From positions 16,795,552 to 16,859,551 of the forward strand of contig OX123186.2 in assembly GCA_944739405.2 (NCBI GenBank): 64,000 nucleotides of DNA, in the 5' to 3' direction. The notes beneath the pieces are model-generated. The model worked only from the letters and a program-made list of their open reading frames with translations, was not told the origin of the DNA and did no database searches. Made by a program: the position numbers and the translations under genes. Below are positions 1-9,572 of the stretch, piece after piece. Within the stretch, counting starts at the first letter, position 1; each line of letters opens with the position of its first letter. The stretch comes from Euclidia mi. Taxonomy: Eukaryota > Arthropoda > Insecta > Lepidoptera > Erebidae.

Positions 1-349
1 TTTGCATTTTGGCTGCGGAGAGCCAAACCACAAATGTTGTTTATCGAGAAGACCTATAAGTATGTATTTTTACCCTATTCTGTATTTCTTATTCATTATT
101 TTCAGTGTATACCGCACTAAAGTTGAGAAAAAGCAAAAGATGAAAAATAAGGTGGTGGATGTTGAGTATTCACAAAAATAGAACAAGGGCGTAATGGCGC
201 GCTGACAAACATGTGAACACTATTGGCCAAGTGCGCGCGAGCGCCTTTGAGTTGTGCAGAAAAACCGATAGCGCTCCGAAGTGCGACAAGTGGTCACGAG
301 CGACCGCAAGTTTTGACAAGCTACGCCAAATGAGTTCTATACACGTTGG
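1..349. other. intergenic DNA without recognisable features
   Basis: Nothing recognisable was seen. The short open frames near its right edge belong to the SINE head that follows. Confidence 0.5.
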
Positions 350-447
350 CGCTAACAATAACACTTTGCCCGACCCGGGGACTGAACCCAAGACCTCCCA
401 ATCCCACGCACATATTTTATGCCGCGAGGCCAAAAGGCAGTCGTTGA
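350..447 (-). repeat. tRNA-headed SINE (family A), head fragment
   Basis: Read on the minus strand this is the tRNA-like head of a SINE: a B-box-like stretch (GGTTCAGTCCCCGGG) preceded by the GGGATTGGGAGGTCTTG region. The same head is found at 34968-35243 (plus) and 36262-36523 (minus). The two overlapping open frames here on opposite strands are side products of the SINE. Confidence 0.65.
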
Positions 448-478
448 AACTTAATAATTGAAAAGGCACTTAACTTTG

Positions 479-556
479 AAAAGTCTGTGCTACGCGCCGT
501 AGGTATAGTTTAGAACTCGAGACACTGTGTGCGTAGCAGTCTGCAGGCTATCACTG
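479..556 (-). repeat. SINE family C head fragment
   Basis: The minus strand reads as a SINE head (GATAGCCTGCAGACTGCTAC then an ACGGCGCGTAGCAC-like part). It resembles the head at 39340-39655 and 24006-24330. It is diverged and partial. Confidence 0.45.
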
Positions 557-1077
557 ATTATATTATGCAAAACTAAGTCACGAAAACGATCGCTTAACAT
601 AGCCATCATTTTCTTGCGCATGTAATAAACTACAAAGCTGCTTTTGGGATGTGTTTTAAATTTACTTTGTATGGATTAAAATATAAATATGTATTTTTAT
701 ACTAATTTGGACTTAATGATATGAATCAGCATTTATATTATTTATCTTATGCATTACTTAGCTTTTCGTATAACACTAAACCTACGGAATTTTCAACTTA
801 GGCTTAATCATCGTCTACATGCAGAACTCTCGCTGTAACTTATAAGTGGGTACTCTGTAAAATAATTCAAAAATATTTCTGGCAAACTTCGTGTTCGCGT
901 TCTCTCAGTCAGGTAATTTTCAGTCTTATATCTTCCTTACAGATTATTCTAGATTACCTATATTCTTGTGGGGCCACATCTCTAACATGACAACTGAGTA
1001 ATACTTATATATGGGATGACTAATATTACCTTTATTTTCAAGTATATTTTTGAAGAACTCTAACGACTGTCAAAGAT
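557..1077. other. AT-rich intergenic DNA
   Basis: No coding or repeat signal that I can name. Confidence 0.4.
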
Positions 1078-1146
1078 TTTCATGACAACCGGGACCGACG
1101 GCTTAACGTGCTCTTCGAGACACGGGACAAGCGATAATTAACAATT
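1078..1146 (-). repeat. SINE family C body fragment
   Basis: The stretch around CCGGGACCGACGGCTTAACG matches, in the same orientation, the segment at 63520-63545. It is part of the body of the GATGAT-tailed SINE family. Confidence 0.45.
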
Positions 1147-1368
1147 TAAATATTATCTTAATATATAAAATCCATGCGTTACTGACTGACTGACAGACAC
1201 GCTACAGCCGAAACTATTGGGCGCAGGAAGCTGAAATTTGGCATGTATGTTCCTTAGGGACCGTAGGGTTACACTAAGAAGGGATTTCCCGAAATTCCCA
1301 CGGATTCGGCCAAAACGGGTAAATTAAAAAAAAATGCAGGCGTAGTTGCTGGCGTCCTCTAGTTTTGT
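1147..1368 (+). repeat. GACTGACTGACAGACA repeat, near-complete copy
   Basis: The copy starts with TATATAAAATCC and the GACTGACTGACAGACACGC core. It passes through the GGCATGTATGTTCCTTAGGG block and ends near GCTGGCGTCCTCTAGT. Other copies lie at 15783-16434, 21290-21440, 52423-53309 (interrupted) and 61052-61275. I recognise the family as an abundant non-coding lepidopteran repeat. Its terminal CTAGT could mean a Helitron-like end, but I cannot confirm that. Confidence 0.7.
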
Positions 1369-1787
1369 ATACAAGTCGTGAATGTTTAAATGTATGCTAT
1401 TATACACACAATATGTATTTACCTAGTCAAATATTTTAACATTCAACAATGTACTAATCGGCGATAAAATTTCGCAAAGTAAACAAGATCTGGGCAAAAC
1501 ATTATGAGGCTAAAATTTGAATAAATAAGTACATAATATATACTACTTACTTAGTCTTTATAACTACTTCACAAGTTGTGAAAGTATCGTATTTACTTTG
1601 GAGAATGAACCTAACCCCGTCAAAGTTCTGAGAAAACACTTCCTTTATAATACCCGTAAATAAAACTGGGTTACGAGAAAATATGACGGAGTTTATTATA
1701 CTCATATTTAGTATTAAAATAATTTCAATGAAAGTTTCTTATAGCTATGTTAAAAATAGTATATTACTATACCATCATCGGCCTTGT

Positions 1788-1905
1788 ATAAACTAGTCTC
1801 TTTAAAAGTCTCTTCTCACTATGATAAGGGATAGGTCATAGTTTGCCATGGTGGCTAAGTGCGGGTTGGCAGACTTCACATGTCTCTCGTAAACATTATG
1901 GTTTT
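1788..1905 (-). repeat. SINE family C body fragment
   Basis: The minus strand carries the GACATGTGAAGTCTGCCAAC-type block followed by the GAGAAG motif that defines the body of this family. The matching block in the plus-strand copy is near 24210-24270. Confidence 0.55.
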
Positions 1906-1967
1906 CTCATATTTTACTTTACCATTTAGCAAGCAATAACTAACAAATCGTTAATTTTATACTGTCT

Positions 1968-2036
1968 CAATGCTCGCCGGGTGTTTGAACCGATACCTAA
2001 ACGACGCAGCCTATCAGTCGCTCCACTAGGCTACCC
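1968..2036 (-). repeat. SINE family C head fragment
   Basis: The minus strand has TAGCCTAGTGGAGCGACTG and a GGTTCAAACACCC-like B-box. The 73-residue open frame that overlaps it is not considered a gene. Confidence 0.45.
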
Positions 2037-3511
2037 CCTGATTATTTACTACTACCTATGTAAGATCATTATACTAGCGCTAGTCTTGATTATGAACCAA
2101 TATTTTCGTTTTGTCGCTGAGACCTCGCTTTACGGTAGACCCAGATATTACAGAATGTTCGCTTTTCTACTGAACGGCTGCCCTCATAATCCAAAAGAAT
2201 AATAATATTCTATGGAACCAACAGGTTACCTGAACACGGGGCAAACAACAATTAACAATTTAGTACCACTGACTTACTAAAGTAATATTTTCGAAAATTC
2301 AATAGTGCTTGCAATAGATTACAACCCCAGACCCTAGCGGAGCAGTCTATTGGATCTCTCAGCTATCGCTGCACACCCGTGATAATACCAATAGAAAAGG
2401 GTTGACAGTATCAAACTTGTAATAGACTGACACGACAAGGGCGTTCTTGTCTGACTCGCTTCTCAGTGGCCCGCATTTTGGAGACAATTAAGCTTAACCT
2501 TGTTTAAAATGATCTGAAGGAGTATTTTGTACTGCTAAAATATTTATATGGAGACTTATCAATACTTCTGGTCCTAATGGTAGATTCTATTTCCCGCGCA
2601 AACATTTCGGGAACGTCAGTCCTTGCTAGACCCTACTTACATAGGTTAAGTACAAAATGTAATGTACAGAAATGTAAGTCGTTACAATTGCTGTTGAATG
2701 GTTCAGTAGTTTAAGTCTTTAGGTTACCTCGTTACTGCCAGTTGTTGTTCTAATTGCCTTTATACCTAAATCACCTATATAGGTTTGATTGCCGCACGGG
2801 ACAACACTTAGTGTGCTCCAAAAATTAGTTTTTACGAGCCTAGATTTCTCTTGCGTCCATTTGAAAGTCTGTTAATTGTAAACTAAATTATATGGAAGCC
2901 TAGAAATTTTATTACAAAATCGAATTGAATATTGACTAATAATTCATTCCATACAAGCACAATAAAATGTATCACTGTCATGAAGTACGCTGTTTATAAT
3001 TTTAAAATGGTATGATAGTCCGTTCCGTAAAAGGTAAGTAGATCATCCCCTACATGAACCCTTTACAAATCCAGAGAAATATAATATTAATACGCATGTA
3101 TTTAACCCTCAAGCTTCAATTTTGAAATGATATGTCATGAAAAAGATAAGGTATTGGAGATATGCCTTAATTTCCCAAAGTAAGTAACCAAAGTAAGACT
3201 AGTATTTGCACAATTTCATTAATCCATCTTTAAATGGTGAGCTACGCCTAACTTGACAAATATAATCTTATAATAGTAGTTGTGGTATTTGTTGAATCGA
3301 GATCTAAACTAATTCAAGATTAATTTGCTTAAGATTTCTATTTAAAGTTAGTTCTCTTTGTGCAAGTTATGCTAACATATTCAAATGTGCTTTAATATCT
3401 TCACAAACTTGAATTTCGTTTTGAGTGCTTTATAGACCAACGCGTGAGTCAAAGTTGAATTCCCAGAGCGGGTATAGTCCTATTGTGTTCTGAAAACCTA
3501 GTCCAACCCTA

Positions 3512-3550
3512 CGTCAGTTTTAAAGTCTAAAACGACTTTAAAAACTGACG
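3512..3550. repeat. short-loop inverted repeat
   Basis: The arms CGTCAGTTTTAAAGTC and GACTTTAAAAACTGACG pair over 16-17 bp with one bulged base, around a 6-nt loop (TAAAAC). It lies in AT-rich DNA with no gene. Confidence 0.7.
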
Positions 3551-4618
3551 GAGAGTACCATAATTACCATATATATACATAGTTACCATAATAACTTTGA
3601 AGTAAACGTACCGCAAGGTCTAAAGATTCAAATACAAGTTGGTCTTGACTCCCGTACCCAAAGAATACAGAAATATAAGTATACTGGTTTTAAAAGCGTA
3701 TCCTAAAAGGACTAATTCATATTGGTCCTTAATTGACGAGGTTCTTATCCCAGCAAAACGTTGATTAAGTTCCAATAAAACTAAAGGATTAATTTCTCAC
3801 GCAACTCCTATTACAGTTACAAATACCCAAGCTTAGCACTAACAAATAAAGATCGAGTTCATTTAAACACTTTCTTTGCTAAAGGGAAAATTTCGTTACA
3901 ATCACGAAGGGTACTTAAATCAGGGGATGTAATGTACCAGAAAATGGAATTTGCGTGTGTTATCGATAAAATCGTAAAGAATTACGCACTCGCCTGGCTC
4001 GATTCAATAATGCGAATGTACCTTTAGCCGGCTTTCCACGTCATTTTCGAGCCCATACAACTCGGTTAAAAAGTTTCAATTAGACTTATAGATGTAACCG
4101 TTGTATGTAATCTCGTAATTTATTTTCTTTATTAAAATATTGCGGGATCAAAATGTTGTGTAATTTATTAACTCATAATCTCACGAGATGAAAAAGCCAT
4201 GACTGTCAAAATTGTGAAGCAGAATATTCAGGAATTTTTGTCATCTAAATTAAATTTCTCATTTGTTGCCATGCCTACCTGAAAAATCCGAGGAAAGGTT
4301 AGGAAAATCATATATTATCCGGATAAAATATAATATTATTATATTTTGAAATTTGATATCAGCTTTAGGTAAAAACTCAAAGACAGATGTTAGTATTTTA
4401 TACTATTAAGAGAAACTCATTAATAATCTAATAGAAAGTGACTAGCGTGGGTTTTTGATGTTCTACACTTGAAAATAATGGTGTTTAACGTTTAAATGGA
4501 GTAGCTGAAAAGGAATTAAAATTCGGAAGAAAACTCTTACAATGTAACAAAAGTTATCAAACTAATCTGATACAAGACTTTTTAAGTCACGAGGCCGACA
4601 ACACCCAAATCCAAGGAG
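3551..4618. other. AT-rich DNA left of the MULE element
   Basis: No gene recognised. The last 35 bases before 4619 are GC-richer than their surroundings. No copy of the 9 bases to the right of the MULE right end (9573-9581) is present here. Confidence 0.4.
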
Positions 4619-4850
4619 GATTTGTTCCCTTGATGTCGAGTCTCGCCACGTCGAGTAGCCGCTACGTCTACTCCGAAAAAAAACACGCATTTATTCCCGC
4701 CTCGTCGAGTCGTTTAAAAAGTCTATTTTATTACCGCAAAGTCAACAAAAAAAAATTTTGCCTAGTGCCTCCACGTCGAATGTACGGAAAGGTACAGTCA
4801 ATGAAACAAGTGATTCCAATCATAATATTTCTATTTATTTTGTCAATCAT
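4619..4850 (+). repeat. left TIR of the MULE
   Basis: It pairs with the reverse complement of 9340-9572. Both arms contain the same sub-blocks in order, including GATGTCGAGTCTCGCCACG and CCTCGTCGAGTCGTTTAAAA. The left arm lacks about 20-25 bases present in the right arm after TATTTTATTACCGC. GTCGAG/GTCGAA recurs at 4635, 4650, 4704 and 4775, a possible transposase-binding cluster. The 80-residue open frame here (4630-4872) is a by-product of the repeat. Confidence 0.85.
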
Positions 4851-4870
4851 GGCAGTAACTTATAAAATAT

Positions 4871-5590
4871 AAAAAAACATAACATGAATTATTTTAATTT
4901 GAGCACAGTAAATCACAGATCAGTTATAAGTATACGACCAAGTTATTTTTAGATAATTATTATAATTAGTTATATAAAGGTACTTCTGTACCTATTGTTA
5001 TTAATAATCACAGTTTCTTATGTGCTAAATAAAATAGGTTTATACTAATAAAAATACGTTTAGATTATATATGTACATTAATTCCTTATAAAATAAAAAA
5101 AACATAACATGAATTATTTTAATTTCAGCACAGTAAATCACAGATCAGTTATAAGTATACGACGAAGTTCCCTTTAGAGAATTATTATAATTAGTTATAT
5201 AAAGGTACTTTTGTACCTATTGCTATTAATAATCACAGTTTCTTATGTGCTAAATAAACTAGGTTTATACTAATAAAAATACTTTAAGATTATATATGTA
5301 CATTAATTTCTTATAAAAAAACATAACATGAATTATTTTAATTTTAGCACAGTAAATCACAGATCAGTTATGAGTTTACCACGAAGTTCCCTTTAGAGAA
5401 TTATTATAATCAGTTATATAAAGGTACTTCTGTACCTATTGCTATTAATAATCACAGTTACTTAAGTGCTAAATAAAATAGGTTAATACTAATAAAAATA
5501 CGTTTAGATAAAAATATGTACATTCATTCCCAACTTAAAAATCTAAAAAAATAACATAATATTTACTTTTCAATTATTAATTTCAGCTCA
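4871..5590. repeat. three tandem ~220-bp units plus a partial fourth
   Basis: Units start at about 4871, 5095 and 5315, each opening with AACATAACATGAATTATTTT. A degenerate fourth start lies at about 5544. Each unit contains the mini-hairpin GGTAC-nnnn-GTACC (4979-4992, 5204-5217, 5423-5436) and a CACAGTTTCTTATGTGCTAA-type block. The array sits only on the 3' side of the transposase, just inside the left TIR. Such subterminal arrays could hold transposase-binding sites, which is inference. Confidence 0.9.
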
Positions 5591-6938
5591 GCTTGATATC
5601 AATTTCGTTTAATATTTTGATGTTTCCCAGTCTTGATAAGCAAATATGAGTATCAATTTTGTCTTTCAAGTAATCATCAACAACTTTTGTGTTTTTTTGT
5701 TCATTTGTGAAATCAATTTTTCTTTTTGGACTGTTTATTCTTCCGATTCTATTTTGTTCAAGTTTTAAATCACTATTGCTTGATTCTTCTTTTAAAACAC
5801 TTATTAAAGGACAAAGGTTTGGACGTTTCATAATTTTTTTATTAAGGCGACTATGCCACCCTTCGGCATGATTTGTCGTTCTGATTCTCTCTTTGTAGTT
5901 ACTTATATATTTAATATTTGAAGTTAGCCATTGTGAAGACATGTATTTTTTAAATTCAGTTGTGTCTACAGTAGGATATTGATTATTGTAATCTAACAAA
6001 AATTGCCAAGCGTTAGGTATTTTCTCACAGGGAAGATGTGCTAAAGCAATACACATTTTAATATATTTACGGCCTTCGTAGCTTTTGGTTAGAGATAATT
6101 CTTTAGCTTTGTCCCATATGTTCTTACAAAAATGAAAAAAGCAAATTTTTATACTTGCGTGGGGAAAAATATTTGTTATTGCATTGATAGCTGCAATCTC
6201 ACAGTCTATATAAAATTTGTTTGGAATGAAATTGGGTAATTTTGTCCTTATTATAGAAAATAATCTTCGGTATGTCGTTTGTTTTTTATCGGGGAGTAGG
6301 GCGAATATGACCGGCACAATATTTGGATCTTCATTTTCTTTGGCAATGTCCACATGGAGAGAATATAATTGCATGAATGGCTTTGAACATGCTTTAAAAG
6401 TACCATCAAGTACGATATTTTTGAAACTATTTATTTCCGCCTTTACTTTATTTGATACAATAATAATTATCTTATCATCAACCCCATCGTCCTCTAATAA
6501 AAAATCAATAGCTAGGGAATCGGGAACTTTCACATCACATAACTTAGAAAAAGTTGTTCTGTTACTTTTAAGAGCTTTATTACGTAATCGATATAGAATA
6601 CTCTTGCGAGATTTAAAATGTGGCAGGTAGTCGGCGAAATCATCGCATTTTAATTTCGAGAGCCCCTCTTCATATAAAGCGGGTATCGGTCTTAGGTTTG
6701 TTTTTACTTGTTGTTTTATATCATCAAAAAACTTTTCAAATATGTTTCTCTTATGATCAGGCAGACACGTGTGATTTGTACTCCGTAATATATTTTTTAA
6801 ATTCTGATCTACACTTATAGTCGCAGAACAATTATTGCTGGTACATTTCCAAATAGAAGAGCCGTCTGAATTTTGTTTATTTTTACGATACCTATCAGGA
6901 TGCTTTGAGTAACAATTTTCCACCTTTACTACTTTCAA
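5583..6938 (-). pseudogene. MULE transposase with FLYWCH zinc finger (main part)
   Basis: This 451-residue frame is the bulk of a Mutator-like transposase. It would cut and paste the element by a DDE nuclease mechanism in the nucleus. A FLYWCH-type zinc finger occupies roughly residues 15-62, with W30, C32, C37 and an H-x-C near 56-58. The MULE domain follows. D178 lies in the LDGTF motif, D245 in the YIDCE motif before a conserved CFFHF stretch (266-270), and E359 in HAEGWH. All three catalytic acidic residues are therefore present. The first residues as listed are out of frame with the true start. The zinc finger continues upstream in another frame (6895-7440), so the ancestral protein was about 600 residues and a single frameshift near 6900-6915 separates the parts. 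No in-frame stop is seen inside the MULE domain. The frameshift makes this copy probably inactive unless the reference base is wrong. Confidence 0.85.
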
Positions 6939-7440
6939 TCACAATCATTAAGTTTTCATCTATTCTAACATCAGGCAAAGATGTAGATGGTACAGCGTTG
7001 TCGTAAACAGATTCACGTGCTTGATTAAAAGTAGATGAGTTGTTCAAACTTGTAGTCGGCATCGGTCTAGGTATGTCTATATCTGTAGATTCTTCTGTAA
7101 CATCCTGATGAATATCCATGTCGTAAATGGCATATGGCTGCTCACATTGATTAACGGTGGTACTCGAAGAAGGCTGCTGACCGTCAGTAAAAGAGGTAGA
7201 CGGTACAGCGCTAACGTATACAGGTTCACCTGCATGATTCAAAGTAGATGAGTTGTTCAAACTTGTCGATGGCATTGGTCTAGGTATGTCTACATCTGTA
7301 GATTCTTCTGTAACAGTCTGGTGAATATCCATGTCGTAAATGGTATATGGCTGCTCACATTCATTAATGGTGGTACTCGTAGATGGCTGCTGACCGTCAG
7401 TTTCATCTTGGAAAACTTCAATTATTTCGCCCAACTCCAC
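6895..7440 (-). pseudogene. N-terminal part of the MULE transposase, with a 71-residue tandem repeat
   Basis: This 181-residue frame encodes a Ser/Thr-rich region made of two copies of a 71-residue (213-bp) unit. Each copy contains the block YDMDIHQ, an EESTD-x-DIPRPMP segment and the SLNNSST block. Its last residues, ESSKGGKLLL, are the typical opening of a FLYWCH finger and continue in the next frame of the 5583-6938 part. The frame opens at a GTG, not an ATG. A splice-acceptor-like TTTTTCAAG lies directly before it, and a donor-like AAG|GTAAGT occurs on the minus strand near 8885-8895. The protein may therefore start in an upstream exon, but joining those sites did not give me an open frame. 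The repeated extension is not part of the usual MULE domain set that I know. Confidence 0.7.
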
Positions 7441-7495
7441 TTGAAAAATAAATAAATAAAATGTTACGACTACAGCAGAAAAATATGAAAAATAA

Positions 7496-7555
7496 TTTAC
7501 TCAGTGTTGCCAGAATAATTATTATTACAAAAGTACAATAGCAACACTGAGTAAA
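7496..7555. repeat. 15-bp perfect inverted repeat, 30-nt loop
   Basis: The arms are TTTACTCAGTGTTGC and GCAACACTGAGTAAA. It lies just upstream of the transposase frame on its strand. Confidence 0.85.
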
Positions 7556-7711
7556 ATTTTTATATAAAATAACTGATCTTTAAACAGTGAAATTCAAAAG
7601 TTAGAACTTAATACATATTTATTTATATTATTGCAAAAGACGAAAAATTACAAATACTTTTATAATTATAATGTTGCCATTATACAGTGAATTTTATTTA
7701 TTAAGACTTTG

Positions 7712-7749
7712 GCTATAGAAAAATTGTCACTATGAAATTTTTCTATAGC
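7712..7749. repeat. 14-bp perfect hairpin, 10-nt loop
   Basis: The arms are GCTATAGAAAAATT and AATTTTTCTATAGC, within the MULE leader. Confidence 0.8.
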
Positions 7750-9339
7750 GACGTTAAATCAGTCTCTTGAATTTAGAGCGTACTTAAGTACAGTTTTTAT
7801 ATGCCTACAGCGACTTCGAATTTAACGCCAAGTTCGGGTGTAGCGACTGCTATAACCAGTGATTTGTGATAGATTCCTAGAAATCTATGCACGTGTTACG
7901 ACGGTAATTCTTTTGTTTACATTCGCACAGATGGTCAGCAACTATGGTGATGTATTGTTTATAGTTATCAGCTAGGGACCCGTACTACGCAGGTAAGCGT
8001 GTACGTTTCGGCTTAAATGATTCAGTTACAAAGTGATAAATTAAAGCAAACTAATATTACACAATATTTTAAATGTGCCATGATGAACTAAATGTGCAAA
8101 TACTTTCAACAATAAACGAATGTAACTAAACTTTGTGTGTCTACATATCTTTATCTATATATGTTACGACTCCCGGATATAACGAAATCTACTTATAAAA
8201 TTATAATGGCAACATTATAATGAAAAACTGTAGTATTTGAAATCTCTAATATTACAAAAGTTAGAACATAATATAACTATACTTATTTAACATAATTGTA
8301 AATAATTATTGTAATAACAATTTGATATTGCTTTTATCTTAACTCCCTTGAATTTCTTTGAACAGCGTATTCTTCATCGACCATATTTTCATTATTAATC
8401 CCTCTTGAGATTTCTGATATTCTAACGAAATCCATTGCTGAAATAGATTTCTTCAATTAGTTTGTAGATAAATGGTGTTTAAAACTATTTGGCACCTTCA
8501 TTTCCTAGCAGCAATAAATAAATAATTTTTAACTTATCTAACTAATGAAACGGTCGAAAGTCGGCCATTTTGATTTGACAAATAACGTGTTAACTACAAT
8601 CTATCGCAACAATTAAGTACATACTTACATAGCTTGTATAAATTTACAACAAAGTTATCTAGAAGTTTACCATAGAACTAGGTATGGGTATTTTAAGGAT
8701 TTGCTAATAGCATATTATATTTTGCTATTTGTCACCAAATGTCTTCATGTCATGTCTTAACATTGATGCATTTCAAGATTATGTAAATGGTTTTAACTGC
8801 AAAACAAACTACTAGCTTACTAAACATATTACAATGAAACTAGTTTTCTAAATAATTTTAAGTACAAAATTATCAAATTAACTTACCTTGTCTTTTCTTT
8901 ATTTGAAACTTTCACAACACAGACGACACTCATCACACGTCCGTTCACTACTATCGATCGAATGACGACGCCTTCTTGCATACAAGACGTAAGAGAGAGA
9001 CAAAAAATTTTACGACTATACTATCTCTTTCTCGCGACGTACCTGGCTGATGAGTAGCTAAGCATAACATTGAAAAATTTGACTGATTTTAACATAGTGA
9101 CAGCAGATCTAATAGTTGATAACTAAACCATAATAAGTTTTATCTGTTACTCTATTGATATCACTTACTCGATGACTGTTATATGTATATGCCCTGATTT
9201 TTAGGTATTAAGGGATTGTTTTAGATATACTAATTCACTAAAGTGCAGAAACTGCGAGTTTTAATATACGTACATTTTATATGAATCGTATCTATTTATT
9301 CCAATTATTAACAGTACTAAAATTGTTTATTTTAAATAA

Positions 9340-9572
9340 AAATTGTATGATTTGAAATCACTTCTTTCATTGACTGTACCATTCCATACATTCGACGTGG
9401 AGGCACTAGGCAAATTTTTTTGTGGTAGTAATTTACATCGGTTAAGTAGACGTAGCGGTAATAAAATAGACTTTTTAAACGACTCGACGAGGCGGGAATA
9501 AAGGCGTGTTTTTTTCGGAGTAGACGTAGAGGCTACTCGACGTGGCGAGACTCGACATCGAGGGAACAAATC
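9340..9572 (-). repeat. right TIR of the MULE
   Basis: This is the inverted partner of 4619-4850 with the same GTCGAG-rich pattern. It keeps an additional internal stretch of about 20-25 bases that the left arm lacks. The 80-residue minus-strand frame here (9327-9569) is a by-product of the repeat. Confidence 0.85.

Larger units (their letters stand above)
1369..3511. other. AT-rich intergenic DNA with scattered SINE fragments
   Basis: Two SINE-family-C pieces are listed separately. A further diverged piece may lie at 2205-2395. The rest shows no coding potential. Confidence 0.4.
7441..9339. other. non-coding leader of the MULE element
   Basis: This AT-rich DNA between the transposase and the right TIR carries the two hairpins listed separately (7496-7555, 7712-7749). 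On the minus strand there is a possible splice donor near 8885-8895, with a short ATG-initiated frame upstream of it at about 8895-8982. I see no second conserved gene. Confidence 0.55.
4619..9572 (-). mobile_element. MULE (Mutator-like) DNA transposon, near-complete, long TIRs
   Basis: The element is bounded by terminal inverted repeats of about 230 bp that start with GATTTGTTCCCT at both ends (4619 rightward, 9572 leftward). It encodes one transposase on the minus strand (5583-7440, broken by a frameshift). A three-unit tandem array lies between the transposase stop and the left TIR, and a 1.9-kb non-coding leader lies on the other side. Long TIRs plus a FLYWCH/MULE transposase are standard for Mutator-like elements. 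A 9-bp target duplication would be expected but is not visible: the flanks are TCCAAGGAG on the left and GTGATATGA on the right. The flanks have therefore changed, or the true ends differ by a few bases. Confidence 0.85.

Noticed and set aside
4871..5590. CRISPR array
   Set aside because: Units are about 220 bp, contiguous and without spacers. This is a tandem repeat inside a eukaryotic transposon.
8885..9000. 5' exon of the MULE transposase
   Set aside because: A donor-like AAG|GTAAGT is present, but joining it to the acceptor before 7440 put the reading out of frame, so no exon was called.
4630..9569. 80-residue open frames at 4630-4872 (plus) and 9327-9569 (minus)
   Set aside because: They are mirror images within the two MULE TIRs and have no conserved protein motif.
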